Below are positions 27,401-42,400 of a DNA stretch of 64,000 nt, piece after piece. The position numbers and the translations under genes were made by a program. Each line of letters starts with the position of its first letter. Positions within the stretch are counted from its first letter, which is position 1. Location of the stretch: NCBI GenBank assembly GCA_944474755.1, contig OX104113.1, positions 62,268,074 to 62,332,073 of the forward strand. Reading direction: 5' to 3'. The notes beneath the pieces were generated by a model, which saw only the letters and a program-made list of their open reading frames with translations, did not search any database and was not told the origin of the DNA. This stretch comes from Limnoperna fortunei. Its lineage: Eukaryota; Mollusca; Bivalvia; Mytilida; Modiolidae.

Positions 27401-30400
27401 TAAAAAATTTCTGGTAATGATTATATTTCTAGTTTTACCCTTTGACTACTTCTGGAAGCTGATTTATCATGATTTTGCTGAATTAGCCTCCAATATTTCA
27501 GTTATCTGGGTACCCCTTGATGATAATATATTATTGACAGGTATTAGCTATTGTGTGTTGTAATGATTTATTTATGTTGGGGTTTAAGGGGGCTGAGTGG
27601 GTAAGGTAGTTCATCTACTGTTGATAAGTGGTCTGTCAACACTGAGATTGCCTGTTCCAGTCCCACTTCATGCAGGGTGCACTTGACTCCAATCTTAACT
27701 GACATGGAATGCCAGTTTTCCTTCCGAATGTCTTGGGTTTTCTCTGGGTACTCTGGCTTCCTCCAGTATGTAATGATGGGACTAGGATTATTAATGACCT
27801 ACAATTACCCAATTCTAAAATAAAAATAAACTACATACAAAGTAGTAAAAGTTTATATAGCTTATCCTTGTTTTATACATTTCTATTTTAAATTTCTCAT
27901 TGTAGTATGTTTGCCATGCCACAACCATCAACTAGATCACTACAGCACATTTATCAAGTTCAACTAGGTCGATTCTTCCAGGAGGGAGACTTTGCTTCAG
28001 AAGTTAAGGAGCAGTTACTTCCCCTAGTCTCTGCTAGTATTGCTGTTTATTACAGAATGGGAAATAACATGCTACCAACACCAGCAAAATCACATTACAC
28101 ATTCAATCTGAGAGATTTATCAAAGGTCTGTGAACCTCTTGAGGCTGTTTCAAAGTGTTATTACATTGTCACCTTCCAGAGCACTTGGTCTTCTTCATGG
28201 GTTCCTTGGTTTGCTAGTTCATGAAAGTTGGTTTAATTTGTTGGTGAATAAATGTTCAATGTTTAAAAAAAAAGTTAATTGAATTCTGTCCTAGTCCTCA
28301 GGGTGAACAGAAATTTTCACTTGTCCAAACTGACTATTTTGTCATATTATGCTAAATTGAAAGACAGAAATTAAATACTTTTGCAAATTGTTACTGGTCC
28401 AAAAAGATTTTCACCTTTTTCGGACTAAAGTGCATGTGCTTATTTTGTGGACTGCAGTGTCCTCTAAAGTTGCCTTTAATAACTTTACAAAAAATTGTTG
28501 CTGAATAATTTGTTTGTTAAACAGAAAGCATATCTTATGAAACTGCCTATGATTTCTTCTAACTGAAATTATCAACAGCTATTTTGAAAGACAAATTTAA
28601 ATAAAACATCAATTTTTTCTTTCAGATTGTTCAAGGCTTACTACAAGCCCATGAGTCAGTGATTGTCAGCAGAGACAACATTGCTGGGCTGTTTGCTCAT
28701 GAGGTAACCAGGGTATTCCATGACAGATTGATTTGCCATGAGGACAGAGTTCTCTTCTACTCATTCTTGTCAGATAATCTTCATGATTATTTCAAGGTAA
28801 CATATTTTTAGAAGACTATGTATTATATTTAGGGCTTCGGTGGCTGAGTAGTTCATCTACTATTGATCACTTGCCTGTCAACACTTAGGATGCAGGTATG
28901 AGTCTCACTACTACAAGAGTGTGCTCAACTCCAACCTCAACCTTAATTGACAAGGATTGCCAGTTTTCCTGCCTAAGGTTGAGGTTTTTCACCATGTTCT
29001 CAGACCTCCTCCTCCAACAAAATCTAGTCATTATATATCTGAAAAATGGCTGAAAATGGTATTAAACTACATTAAGTAAAACTGACAAAAAAATCAAACA
29101 CATGACAAGTGACTAGTGAACATCCTTATTACAAATGGATACCCTTGGCAGCTCTGTGGATCAAGCACTTATAAGCAAGGAAACCGACCTAACAACAAGA
29201 GCCGAAAGTCAATTGACAATTACAAATCTGGACATAGACAAACATATACCATGCAAAACAAAAACCAAAAACAATAAACAGACAGCAAGTAACCTTAAGC
29301 CAATAAAAACCATGAGTGTACTCAGGTGCTCCGAAAAAGTAAGCTGTGTCTGTCTAATTAGACACCCGTCCAGTTACTCATTGTCCTGTCTAGCAAAAGT
29401 CAAATCCAGGAATAGAAAGACTACCTATGACTTTTTGAACATGTCCAATGGTATTTGATAGATGAATTTTTCCATATATACTATTAAGTCATGGTGAAGA
29501 ACTGCTGAAGGGTAACATCAACCTAATTACCACAGACCCTTGTTTGAGTAGCCAACAGCAGTGAGCAGTCTAAAAAATCAGAATAAAGATTGCAGGATCT
29601 AGAATAATGTATACGTTGTGAATTGTACACACCATTGGGCTGCTGAAATGTTGCTATCAATGAACATGAAGTTCACAATTGGAAAGTTGAAATCAACACA
29701 TTTGTCTTGGAGTCTAGTTTGTAGTTTTCCAATAACCATCACGGTTCCAGATGATTTAATGTGTCCGACCCATAATTGAAATTACTGTTTAATTTTATTT
29801 TTTTACCAAGAAATGCTGCTTTATTCAATCAATCTATTGCTAATTAATGATACAAATTACATATATTGTTCTCCTTGGCCTGGAGTCAATGTTAACAGTT
29901 TTGAGCAAAAAAATTAGTTACTCTAATAGTATTTCCGATGTTTGCCGAAGATTACCGAGGTCTGCTCCATTGAAAAACAATAGACACCAAATATGATCAC
30001 CTGGTCAATTATGGTCTGGATACCTTAAAATGTGCAGAGTATTTGTTATATGCATTTTAGTGATGACAAAAAATGACTTATAAATTGGTGTTAAATGTCA
30101 CTCTGCTATTTTTTTACTTGTACCTGTATATAAATTTTTTTTCATGTGAGTCAATTGATTCTGTGATTTTAAAGGTGAAATGGTCTCAGGAACAGCTGAT
30201 GTCTGAACAGATGTTGTTTGGGGATTTCTTTGATGTAAGCGATAAGGTTTCATCTCGTGTATACAGACCTATTACTGACCGTAAGAAGTTACGACAAGTT
30301 CTGGAGGAATACTACATGAGAATGAGTTTTGGAAATAGCAAGGTATTTAGCATTACCATCTACTTTAGTAAAATAACAGGGTTATTATGTATTTCTTTAA

Positions 30401-33400
30401 TGTGTATTGTAGTAAAATTACCAACCAAGGTATTTAGTATTCCCTTTCACATTATATAGTAAGTTGGTCATATTTCACCATGTAAAAATTAGCATGTTGA
30501 TTATAATTTGAACATCTTTCATATGGAACAAAGGTTAATTTGTATTTTCTTGCATATTGGTAACAATTTTCTGATGCAAAACAAGTTACATGTAATACTG
30601 TCAAATGGTATTTTGCCTCCTACGGAAAATTAACCTAGGGCCAATCCTCAGCCATAGAAAATTGATATCCCCATGCCCTTTTGCATTTTATAGTTACCTA
30701 TGCATGCCTCAATAACCAACAGAGGGCAGTCTGATAATCATGGAGTATGATTCACAAAATTCCATGTAACATCCATAAATTTACAGTAAAAACTTATGTT
30801 ATTATATTGTTTAAGTTATTGCTCTTCACAGTTTGTTACAATGGTCCTCGAGTTTTCTCCCTTTACATGTGAGAGGAGCAAATACAACTGTATCACACCA
30901 ATATTGTTTTCCAATTATGTTTTCAAATGGTTGTCAATGTAATCAGATTCATTCATGGGAAATACAGGTCTGTTTTCTTTAAAACCTATTTTTAATGCAT
31001 CATGTATAAATTTTTAAGACTAAACATAACACTGATGCCTTAGTAACATAGATTATGCAATGCCGGATGTAATGCATGAATCAGGCCTCTGTGGTTAAGT
31101 CATCTACTATTGATCACATGGTCTGTCAACACTTAGTTTGCAGGTTGGGGTCTCGCTGCAGGCAAAGGGTACTCGACTCTAATCTTAATTGACAAGCATT
31201 GCCAGTTTTCCTACTGAAGGTCTGGTGTTTTCTCGTGGTACTCCGGCTTTCTTCTCCAAATAAAATTAGATGACATTATAAAGCTGAAAAATGCTGAAAG
31301 TGGCATTAAACACCATTTAAGCATGATGTATGCTCATACCCCTGTAGCCTATATGCATCAGCAAACAGTATTGTACACATATTTTTGGAAACTTGTTTTA
31401 CTTATGCATATTTCCAGTAAGAAAATATAAATTAAAATTATTATTTATTATACCTTTTCCCTAGTTTGTGTTTTAATTAAATTTTTCAGATTTTTGGTCG
31501 AAATTTAAGTTTTCTGGAGATAACCTGGGTATATTTCTGTTTTCTTTACTTGTTTGTAATCATGTGAATACATTTTTTGTGTTTTTAAACATGTAATAAA
31601 GAAAGGAGAAGAAAGGATAAGGTCTCTTTTTGGCCCCTTAAAGGATTTTAGTTTAAAAAACAGTTTGCAACTTTGTCATGGTTAATGTGAAATTTATAAA
31701 AGTAATATTTCTTTTGTTGTTTTTGACATCATAGAAATGTCATTATTTGTCATTTTGAATTCAAAAGGGGTAAATTTATGCTATATATGAGTTAAATGCA
31801 AATTAGTTTTTTTAAATCATATTTCTTGATGTATTTACATATGCTAACTTAAATTTGTTATAATATAATACATACATAATTTAGGCAAAAAAACTCCTTA
31901 ATCTATTAGGTATAGCATTTATTTGTCCATTTTGTCTTGAAATGCCAAATAATTACAATATTGATCTAATTGCAACATAATAAAACCAAACAATACATAC
32001 AAGTCAATTCATTTCTTTGAAGGAGTAAACATTTTGTTAAATTCTGTGATTAGAAAGTCTTATTTACAAGGCCTAAAAGGGTTCTTATCCTGCATTCTCC
32101 TTTATTTATTTATATAAAATTATTATTTCTTGTTAATTGCATTTCTGTTAGTAATTAATTATAATGATACAAATTAATTTCAGTTATTTTACATAGCAGA
32201 AGAAGTGGTATAAATACTTTAGTAATATTTTTAACATTAGCACTTTTGGAATTACAGGAATATACTTTTAATTGGAGTGGGTTTACAGTTTGGCTTTTCC
32301 ACATTTTATAGACGGGGTGTACCAAGCTATTCAGATTTTTTGGTTAAAGAAATTTCATTTCAAGCATTAATTGTTATTTTTAGATTAATTTAGAGGCATT
32401 CAGGAAAAACTTTGAAATTGATCTTGGTAGTTTCAAATTTATTGTACCAAATATTGAAACATGACAAGATAATAGAATGACTATATGTCCTGGTGGAACC
32501 TTAATTAAAACACAACTGTATGTTTTAATGCAACTTCATTTATTACACAATATACACATTTATTGAAACTTTAAAAGTTTATTGTCACAAGTTTGTACTT
32601 CTGGGTTATTTTTAATTTAATGCTGTTTAAATATGAAACAAAAATATTTTAATATCTTAAAAAACACATTCCACGTATTGTTTTAGATTACATGTAATCA
32701 GATTATTCAATACACTTTTTCACAGGTGTATATTATCAACTAACATTTTTTTTTTCATCACATTGAATGTTTATTTCAAACATGAAATAAATTGTGTAAT
32801 CGATTGCAATGTATATTTAGTCTCAAGACAAAGTGATTAATAGAGAAGTAAGTTGTATTGTTTTAATAACAAGCATGGTGTTTTCTTCTGTAACTAATTC
32901 ATGTAGTTTGTTTCCTTCGTTTACAGTTTAAAAATTACAGAATTTATTCTAACAGTTTAATTCATAATCCATCAGTTTTAGTCACTGCTGAGGTTTTGAG
33001 TTTGTGTCTTCCTTTGTAAAATGATGCAACCTACTCACAAACATATCTGATATAAGTCTCACCAGTTACTTGTCACTGTTTCCACTAGTTAAGTCCATCA
33101 GTAAATCTGCTGTGATATGATGAAAAATTATTTAAAATGACCTGAAAACAAATTCAATAAATCTGTTTAGGGCCCAATCAGCCATTAGGAAGATAACTAG
33201 TTCTGTGCCAATAAACATGAGCTTGTCTCCTCTGAGTTTATATATGGCTTTATTAAACAAGCATCAATATGCAGTCTATTCTAGTTATTTGTATAAAATT
33301 GCATTGTTAACACTGGTGTTGCAAGTTCAAGTCTGATTTTAAGGAAGGAGTGCTAGACTGCACCCATAAATGACAAGGATTGGAAGTTTTCCTGCCGAAG

Positions 33401-36400
33401 GTTAAGAGTTCTTCCCCAGTAAAAACAAGACACCTTAATATATCGGAAAATTGCTTAAATAAGATTTAATGCCACAGAAAATATCATTCAAAGAAATAAA
33501 CTTATTGAAAAAAAAAATACATGACTGTTGAATAAGTTGACCAAGTCAGCATTTGCAATTTTTAACTGTCCAATGTTCAATTTCCCTTTCACATCATAAC
33601 ACTTTTTTTGTTTGTTAAAGTTTTAAGAACTAATGATGTTTGCTTGATTTATCAGTAGAAGAAACTGACTGTCCTTATTTTCCCCCAAGTGACCAAATGA
33701 ACAAAAAATTATCATCCTTCGATATGTGTGTTTGACCCTAAAGATTGTCAGTTTTCCTGCTGAATTATTGTTCTTATAGTATACTCCTTCCTTCCCCCAA
33801 TAAAAACCAGATGCCATTATATATCTGACAGGTGCATCATACAAATTCGTTGTTTGGAGCAATCAGTTTCTTCTCTGAGATATTTTTTCATTTTGACACA
33901 GTGGTTATCTATCCCAACAAATATCCAAAACTCAAATATTGCATAATGAAAATTTTCACTCTACTTATTAACAGAGAAACCTATTATCTATGGAGGCTTT
34001 TAGCTTCTAACATTTTTAAAAAAAATTTAGAGACTAATTCTGTTTTATTTTTAACCAATCATTTACTGCTTTGTAGAGGTCAGTAGAATTATTGACCTTG
34101 GTTAAGGTAGTCATAACTTCAAAAGGATTATGGGAAGTAACCACATTTAGAACTATACTTGGAACTCACATGGGTTAAATAGTATTTTTTATTTACAGCA
34201 TAATATTACCAGAATAATAAGTAATTTATTGTTTATTATACATGTTGTATTATTGATAGCACAAAGTCTTGCACAATCGCAACCATGATCACAATCGTGA
34301 TTACATAATTGATTATTGGCTGTCACATTTATAATTAATTGTAAGGACATTTTGACACTATTTGATTAGTAAAACTTACTGTTGTATTAAATAAGTAATA
34401 ACCCATCAGTTTTTAAAATAACCCATAACTGATTACTTTCCAAAAAACTTGTCAGGTTCACTTTGCTACTTCAGAATCATAGTTTAGTGATCCAAAAATT
34501 GATCTAACTGATAGTTTTGGTCAACTTTGGGGGGGGGGGAGCTGGGGAGCAACTGTTAACTTCTTCTTCCAGCCCTATCTGTCGACTTTCACAGGGAAAC
34601 TGCAATTCTACTTAATCAATCATGATTTTATAACACATAAATGATCAGCTATTTGATATGACCTTGATTACGGCTAGTTTAATTGATTTGTAACGTGTAC
34701 AATCAGAGTTTCCAGATAGCTGATATTTCATTTCTTATACTTGTACTGTCATTTGTAATGGCTGTTGCTTCCAATAATCATCCATATAAGATGATTTACA
34801 GAAAAAAGCAATGATTTACATAATAGAAACCATTAAAAAACCCACCTATCCTACCTCCTGTAAGTATTTGTGTTTTGGATTGGCTGATGGATGTCACATG
34901 TTGACACTGTATTTTATATTTACATAGCCAGTAGATTTTTTACATGATTAGCAGGTAAAAGATACTGTTCTTGGTGATATTGAAACACACAGAATAAAAA
35001 CAATTTTGATTTAATACATGTGTTTTAGGACAGTCCTGTAGAATATATCCGATACAGAAGCAGTTGCAGACATAATGCAAGATATTCACGTGTAGTAAAT
35101 TTTATATGGGGACTCACCCTATGTGCTCGACCCATACAAAATTTACTAACCTTGTATATCCTGTATTATGTCAGCAACTGCCTCTGTAACTAGTAATACA
35201 TGTGCCACTATTCCTGCTAGGTTACACCTTAGCATATAGTCACGTTTACTATAGGAATTATAGGCTTAAGGTGACCCAAAATACATAGAATTTATATTTT
35301 GACCAAAAGTTCAGAGATTTGTGCACATACTAATAAGATTTGTGTTCATTTAACATCAGTTTGGTGTGTACATCAGGGTAAGACAAATTTTTATATGCAC
35401 AATTTTGTTAATTATAGAGCCACATTTTTTTGTTTTTGTTTTTATGAAGTGTTTTTTTTTTAAATTGTTAAACGATGCAGGACAGAAAAGGAGATACATG
35501 TAATATAGTAGCTTTATTTGTGTGTTTGTCCAGCTTGTTTACTTGTTTCTCACTGTAAATCAACAATGTATGAATTTTGTTTAATAGTTTGTGGAATAAG
35601 ATATCGTGCATTAGATAATGTTTACCAGGCTTTTTTACAATGAATTAAAATGTTGATTTCAAAATAATGAAAGATACATCTGATACAACTCAAAACATTG
35701 AAATTTTGCATTTATAGCATTTATTTATTTTTTAGAACTGAATAATACTATTATTTCAAGTGAACCAGAATTTTTAAAGGTTTTTTTTTAGTTTTGTTTT
35801 GTGTGTTTAGAAGTTATAAAAAACATGTTTGTCTTGTCATAATTTCTGTGTTTGTTTGTCTTGTGGTTTTATGTTCCTTTTTATAGCAATGTATATCTGG
35901 TAAAAAAAGCTATGGAGCTTTGAATCGTCCACATATATATGAATACCCTAGCATTAATATTCATCCCATCCACTGTTACTGTCTACCTGAGTGGTGGGAT
36001 GTGGAGCGACCAGTAATTAAGTGGAATTTGTAGGAGGTCTTGTCGTCGGATTTTACTGCCTTTATATGCATTAACATAGAGGTGGTGTGTGGAAGGACCA
36101 GGAAGCTAGTGTAATTGTTAGTTAAATAAGCATAGAGATGTGCTGTGAAAGGCCGGTAACCTGGTGTATTTGGTAATGTAGTTGGTCTCCTCTAAAGAGA
36201 TGTGTTGTGAAGGATCAGAAGCTTGGTGTATTTGGTAATGTAGTTGGTCTCCTCTAAAGAGATGTGCTGTGAAAGACCAGTAGCTTGGTGTATTTGGTAA
36301 TGTAGTTGGTCTCCTCTAAAGAGATGTGCTGTGAAGGACCAGTAGCTTGGTGTATTTGGTAATGTAGTTGGTCTCCTCTAAAGAGATGTGTTGTGAAGGA

Positions 36401-39400
36401 CCAGTAGCTTGGTGTATTTAGTAATGTAGTTGGTCTCCTCTAAAGAGATGTGCTGTGAAGGACCAGTAGCTTGGTGTATTTGGTAATGTAGTTGGTCTCC
36501 TCTTAAGAGATGTGTTGTGAAGGACCAGTAGCTTGGTGTATTTGGTAATGTAGTTGGTCTCCTCTAAAGAGATGTGCTGTTAAGGACCAGTAGCATGGTG
36601 TATTTGGTAATGTAGTTGGTCTCCTCTAAAGAGATGTGCTGTGAAAGACCAGTAGCTTGGTGTATTTGGTAATGTAGTTGGTCTCCTCTAAAGAGATGTG
36701 CTGTGAAAGACCAGTAGCTTGGTGTATTTGGTAATGTAGTTGGTCTCCTCTAAAGAGAAGTGCTGTGAAAGACCAGTAGCTTGGTGTATTTGGTAATGTA
36801 GTTGGTCTCCTCTAAAGAGATGTGCTGTTAAGGACCAGTAGCTTGATGTATTTGGTAATGTAGTTGGTCTCCTCTAAAGAGATGTGCTGTGAAAGACCAG
36901 TAGCTTGGTGTATTTGGTAATGTAGTTGGTCTCCTCTAAAGAGATGTGCTGTTAAGGACCAGTAGCTTGGTGTATTTGGTAATGTAGTTGGTCTCCTCTA
37001 AAGAGATGTGCTGTGAAGGACCAGTAGCTTGGTGTATTTGGTAATGTAGTTGGTCTCCTCTAAAGAGATGTGCAGTGAAAGACCAGTAGCTTGGTGGATT
37101 TGGTAATGTTGTTGGTCTCCTCTAAAGAGATGTGCTGTGAAAGACCAGTAGCTTGGTGTATTTGGTAATGTAGTTGGTCTCCTCTAAAGAGAAGTGCTGT
37201 GAAAGACCAGTAGCTTGGTGTATTTGGTAATGTAGTTGGTCTCCTCTAAAGAGATGTGCTGTTAAGGACCAGTAGCTTGATGTATTTGGTAATGTAGTTG
37301 GTCTCCTCTAAAGAGATGTGCTGTGAAAGACCAGTAGCTTGGTGTATTTGGTAATGTAGTTGGTCTCCTCTAAAGAGATGTGCTGTTAAGGACCAGTAGC
37401 TTGGTGTATTTGGTAATGTAGTTGGTCTCCTCTAAAGAGATGTGCTGTGAAGGACCAGTAGCTTGGTGTACTTGGTGTATTTGGTAATGTAGTTGGTCTC
37501 CTCTAAAGAGATGTGCAGTGAAAGACCAGTAGCTTGGTGGATTTGGTAATGTTGTTGGTCTCCTCTAAAGAGATGTGCTGTGAAAGACCAGTAGCTTGGT
37601 GTATTTGGTAATGTAGTTGGTGTCCTCTAAAGAGATGTGTTGTGAAAGACCAGTAGCTTGGTGTATTTGGTAATGTAGTTGGTCTCCTCTAAAGAGATGT
37701 GTTGTGAAAGACCAGTAGCTTGGTGGATTTGGTAATGTAGTTGGTCTCCTCTAAAGAGATGTGCTGTGAAAGACCAGTAGCTTGGTGTATTTGGTAATGT
37801 AGTTGGTCTCCTCTAAAGAGATGTGCTGTGAAAGACCAGTAGCTTGGTGGATTTGGTAATGTAGTTGGTCTCCTCTAAAGAGATGTGCTGTGAAAGGCCA
37901 GTAACCTGGTGTATTTGGTAATGTAGTTGGTCTCCTCTAAAGAGATGTGCTGTGAAGGACCAGTAGCTTGGTGTATTTGGTAATGTAGTTGGTCTCCTCT
38001 AAAGAGAAGTGCTGTTAAGGACCAGTAGCTTGGTGTATTTGGTAATGTAGTTGGTCTCCTCTAAAGAGATGTGCTGTGAAGGACCAGTAGCTTGGTGTAT
38101 TTGGTAATGTAGTTGGTCTCCTCTAAAGAGATGTGTTGTGAAGGACCAGTAGCTTGGTGGATTTAGTAATGTAGTTGGTCTCCTCTAAAGAGATGTGCTG
38201 TGAAGGACCAGTAGCTTGGTGTATTTGGTAATGTAGTTGGTCTCCTCTAAAGAGATGTGTTGTGAAGGACCAGTAGCTTGGTGTATTTGGTAATGTAGTT
38301 GGTCTCCTCTAAAGAGATGTGCTGTGAAGGACCAGTAGCTGGGTGGATTTAGTAATGTTGTTGGTCTCCTCTAAAGAGATGTGCTGTGAAGGACCAGTAG
38401 CTTGGTGGATTTGGTAATGTAGTTGGTCTCCTCTAAAGAGATGTGCCATGAAAGACCAGTAGCTTGGTGTATTTGGTAATGTAGTTGGTCTCCTCTAAAG
38501 AGATGTGCCATGAAAGACCAGTAGCTTGGTGTATTTGGTAATGTAGTTGGTCTCCTCTAAAGAGATGTGCTGTGAAGGACCAGTAGCTTGGTGGATTTGG
38601 TAATGTAGTTGGTCTCCTCTAAAGAGATGTGCCATGAAAGACCAGTAGCTTGGTGTATTTGGTAATGTAGTTGGTCTCCTCTAAAGAGATGTGCCATGAA
38701 AGACCAGTAGCTTGGTGTATTTGGTAATGTAGTTGGTCTCCTCTAAAGAGATGTGCCGTGAAGGACCAGTAGCTTGGTGTATTTGGTAATGTAGTTGGTC
38801 TCCTCTAAAGAGATGTGTTGTGAAGGACCAGTAGCTTGGTGGATTTGGTAATGTAGTTGGTCTCCTCTAAAGAGATGTGCCGTGAAAGACCAGTAGCTTG
38901 GTGTATTTGGTAATGTAGTTGGTCTCCTCTAAAGAGATGTGCTGTGAAGGACCAGTAGCTTGGTGTATTTGGTAATGTAGTTGGTCTCCTCTAAAGAGAT
39001 GTGCTGTGAAGGACCAGTAGCTTGGTGGATTTGGTAATGTCGTTGGTCTCCTCTAAAGGGATGTCCCGTGAAGGACCAGTAGCTTGGTGGATTTGGTAAT
39101 GTAGTTGGTCTCTTCTAAAGAGATGTGCTGTGAAGGACCAGTAGCTTGGTGTATTTGGTAATGTAGTTGGTCTCTTCTAAAGAGATGTGTTGTGAAAGAC
39201 CAGTAGCTTGGTGTATTTGGTAATGTAGTTGGTCTCTTCTAACACTGCTGGCATTAACATAGATATAAGGTGTGAGGGAGCCAGTAGCCTGGTGGAATTT
39301 GTAGAAAGTGTTGAGGTGTTTAAGGAAGAGTAGCCCAGAGTATTTGGTACCATAGTAAGACTTGTCTATCAGTATTGTGTAGACCTACAAGTTGGTATAG

Positions 39401-42400
39401 GAGGTTAAAACTAGAGTTCATTTGGAACTTTTAGTTGGTTCATCTACCTGTACTTGAATAAACATAGACATTGGAAAAAGGAGACCAGTAGCCCAGGAAA
39501 ATTGATACATGTAATTGCATAAACATTTTGGTAGGCTGTTGGAAAGGCCAGGGCCCATAGAAATTTTACTAGGTCTAAGCTACCTTTACTTAAACACATA
39601 TAAGTCAGGTATCAGTAGACCAGTGGAATTGTTTGTCAGTCTAACCTACCTCTATTTGTGTAAATAGAGGAAATCAGTAGCCAGGTGGAACCAGTTGTAG
39701 ATCATGTTTACCTGTACTTGCATACAAATTTTTATAGAAGTATGGCATTGATTATATAAGTATACTTGGATAAAAGAAAACATGGAACTTGTATTTAAAC
39801 AGCAATCTATTTTCTCCAAAATATAGTTGCATTTTTTTTTACAAAATTAGTTTTAAAAAATACTTCTCACTCAAAAGAAAATTAGAGTAGACTTAGCCTT
39901 TTTAGGCAAAAGGGAGCATGGCTATACAGTGAAAGAGCTTCCTAGGAAGTAAAAGCATAGCTAAATAGGCTTTTAGAAAGTAAACGTTATCCAGCCACAG
40001 GCACTGAAACGTACTGAGTATTTCTATTTTTTTGTCAATCAACAATTTACTTATTTTTCTCTTCTTTCTATTGTTTCTTTATGCATGATCGATTTCCTGT
40101 ATGTTAATTTTAGTAATGATATGATTTTTTTTCTTTGTCGATAACATTGATTATGTATTCTATTGGCTGTTATATTATATCATTTTAGGCAAGTCAAATG
40201 GTGTTTTTTAAAGATGCTATAGAACACATTACAAGGGCAGCTAGAGTATTCCGGCAACCTGGCGGTCATATGATATTGGTAAGTCAGTTTTCTTTTTAAA
40301 TTCATTATATTTTTTAATTGTCATTAATTTGAGAGACGGTATACATAATCAAATGACAATCAGTCTTCAGAGTAAATGACTCTCTGTTACTTGATTGGGC
40401 GGTTCACTGAATCTATAAATGTTTATTTATAGCATATAAATGATTTTTTGACAAACAGGATTTCGTATCTAATTTGCAAGTCGGTATAGATAACGTCTTT
40501 CAAACAGATTTATCAGTCTTAATTATTATCTCCCTTCTCGAATCTCCCAACAGATGGCGTTTACTCCATTGTATTACAGCTACATAAGCTTTGCACATTT
40601 GGGCACGTGCATTAGGATTAGATAGTTTTAAGTTACCCGCAATCCCACCCTAACCAAATTTTAGTTCTGGTAAAGGAAATTATGAATATGAAGGACTTTA
40701 GTTTTTATTATGTTTTCTGGTTTGTTTGTATTTTTTTATACCCTACAGTTTTTTCTCATGCATGTATTATCAACAACTTTATTATAAGTTATGTATTTAA
40801 GTAGTTTACGTTCTGTAAAAACAAAGTTGTTAAGCTGTATAATGATGTTTGTGAATATGTAAAAAGGCCTATAATATCCCCATCTTTGATGGGATGGGTT
40901 CTTTATTATAGTAGTTATGATTTCTATCTATTTGTATGTATATATGTTTTATTATTTTTAATTTGTGTTTTCGTCATTTATATTTATTAATAAATGACAT
41001 TTTCAATTCAATGCCGAGTTTCTTCTTCCCTCCCATCAAACGGAGCACAGCCTGTGTTGACAAAAATATTTTTGTCATTTCATTGGTTTATGGGGGCCTC
41101 GGTGGCCCAGTGGTTAAGGTAGTTCGTCTAATATTGGTCACGTGCAGGCAGGGTGTACTCGACTCCAATCTTAATTGACAAGGATTGCCAGTTTTCCTAC
41201 TGCAGGTTGGGGTTCTCTCCAGGTACTCTGGCTTCCTTCCCCAATAAAAACTGGATGCCATGATATAGCTGAAAAATTGTTGAAAGAGGCATTAAAACAC
41301 CATTCAAACAAACAAAAAACATTGGTTTATATTTTTGTGTAGTAATGTTACGTTCCACAAATTGACTTCTATTTCATTCATTGGTCAGTGAACAATTACA
41401 AGGTAAACATTGTACCAAGATCTCCCTACTTTTTAAAGCTGTTTGGGAAAAAAATGATATTTTCTATATCTTTTATTTTCATTCTGATATTGATGTAAAT
41501 AGAACTACATATTTATACCGCTCATTTTGAACATTTGTTCAGGGAGTCAAGTTTTGTTTAATTATTTTTCAAAAAGCATTTGTGAAGTGACGACAGGTAT
41601 TTAAATCTATGAAGCACCATTGGTTAATAGTTTAGCGAAAACAACGGTTAAGACGGTTAGCTTTTTAGAAAAGCTAAACTTGTTATTCTACTACTGAAAT
41701 GGCTGAAAGGAATGATATGTTGGCATGTCCTTCTGTCAGTCATGACATCAATATGTCAGTCCATCACACACGTTTTACAGATTTTTTTTCTGAAAGCTAG
41801 AAGATATTTATATGATATTTGGTATAATTGTCAGCCATCATTACAGTTACAGATCAAGTTGTTCCAGTCTGATGATTTTTGATGAAATAATGGCCTAAGG
41901 ACATGCTGGTAGGGGACTTGGTATTGCATAGGCAATATTATCCACAGTTGTTATAATGTATCTATTTTATGTTTACCGTGTAAATGATTTATTTTTCTTA
42001 TCTTTCTAAGGTTGGTTTGGATGGAACAGGGAAATCAACTGTTGTTCAACTTGCTAGTCACATTGCTGGGTGCGAACTGTTTAAATTATCACTTCATAGA
42101 GGTTACGGTATAACAGAGTTCAGAGATGATCTAAAATCAGTATTCCAGCTGAGTGGGGTTAAAGGGAACACTATTGTATTCCTTCTAACAGATGCTGACA
42201 TTGTCAAAGTAAGTAATATCAAAACTAACTAAAAATGTTAGCACTTTAGTGATAAAAAAAATGTTAAAAAATATCAATGATACAGATCAAAGAACAAAAT
42301 TTACAATAAGCAAATATAAAACCTGTGGATTTGTAACAAGCCTTTACTGTATATGTGAGATGCCATTTGCTGCATCAAAGAAGAAACAGAAATACCTATG

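Noticed and set aside
36137..39240. Possible CRISPR-like array
   Set aside because: Monomers are contiguous and near identical with no unique spacers, in a eukaryotic intron; the same applies to the other three arrays.
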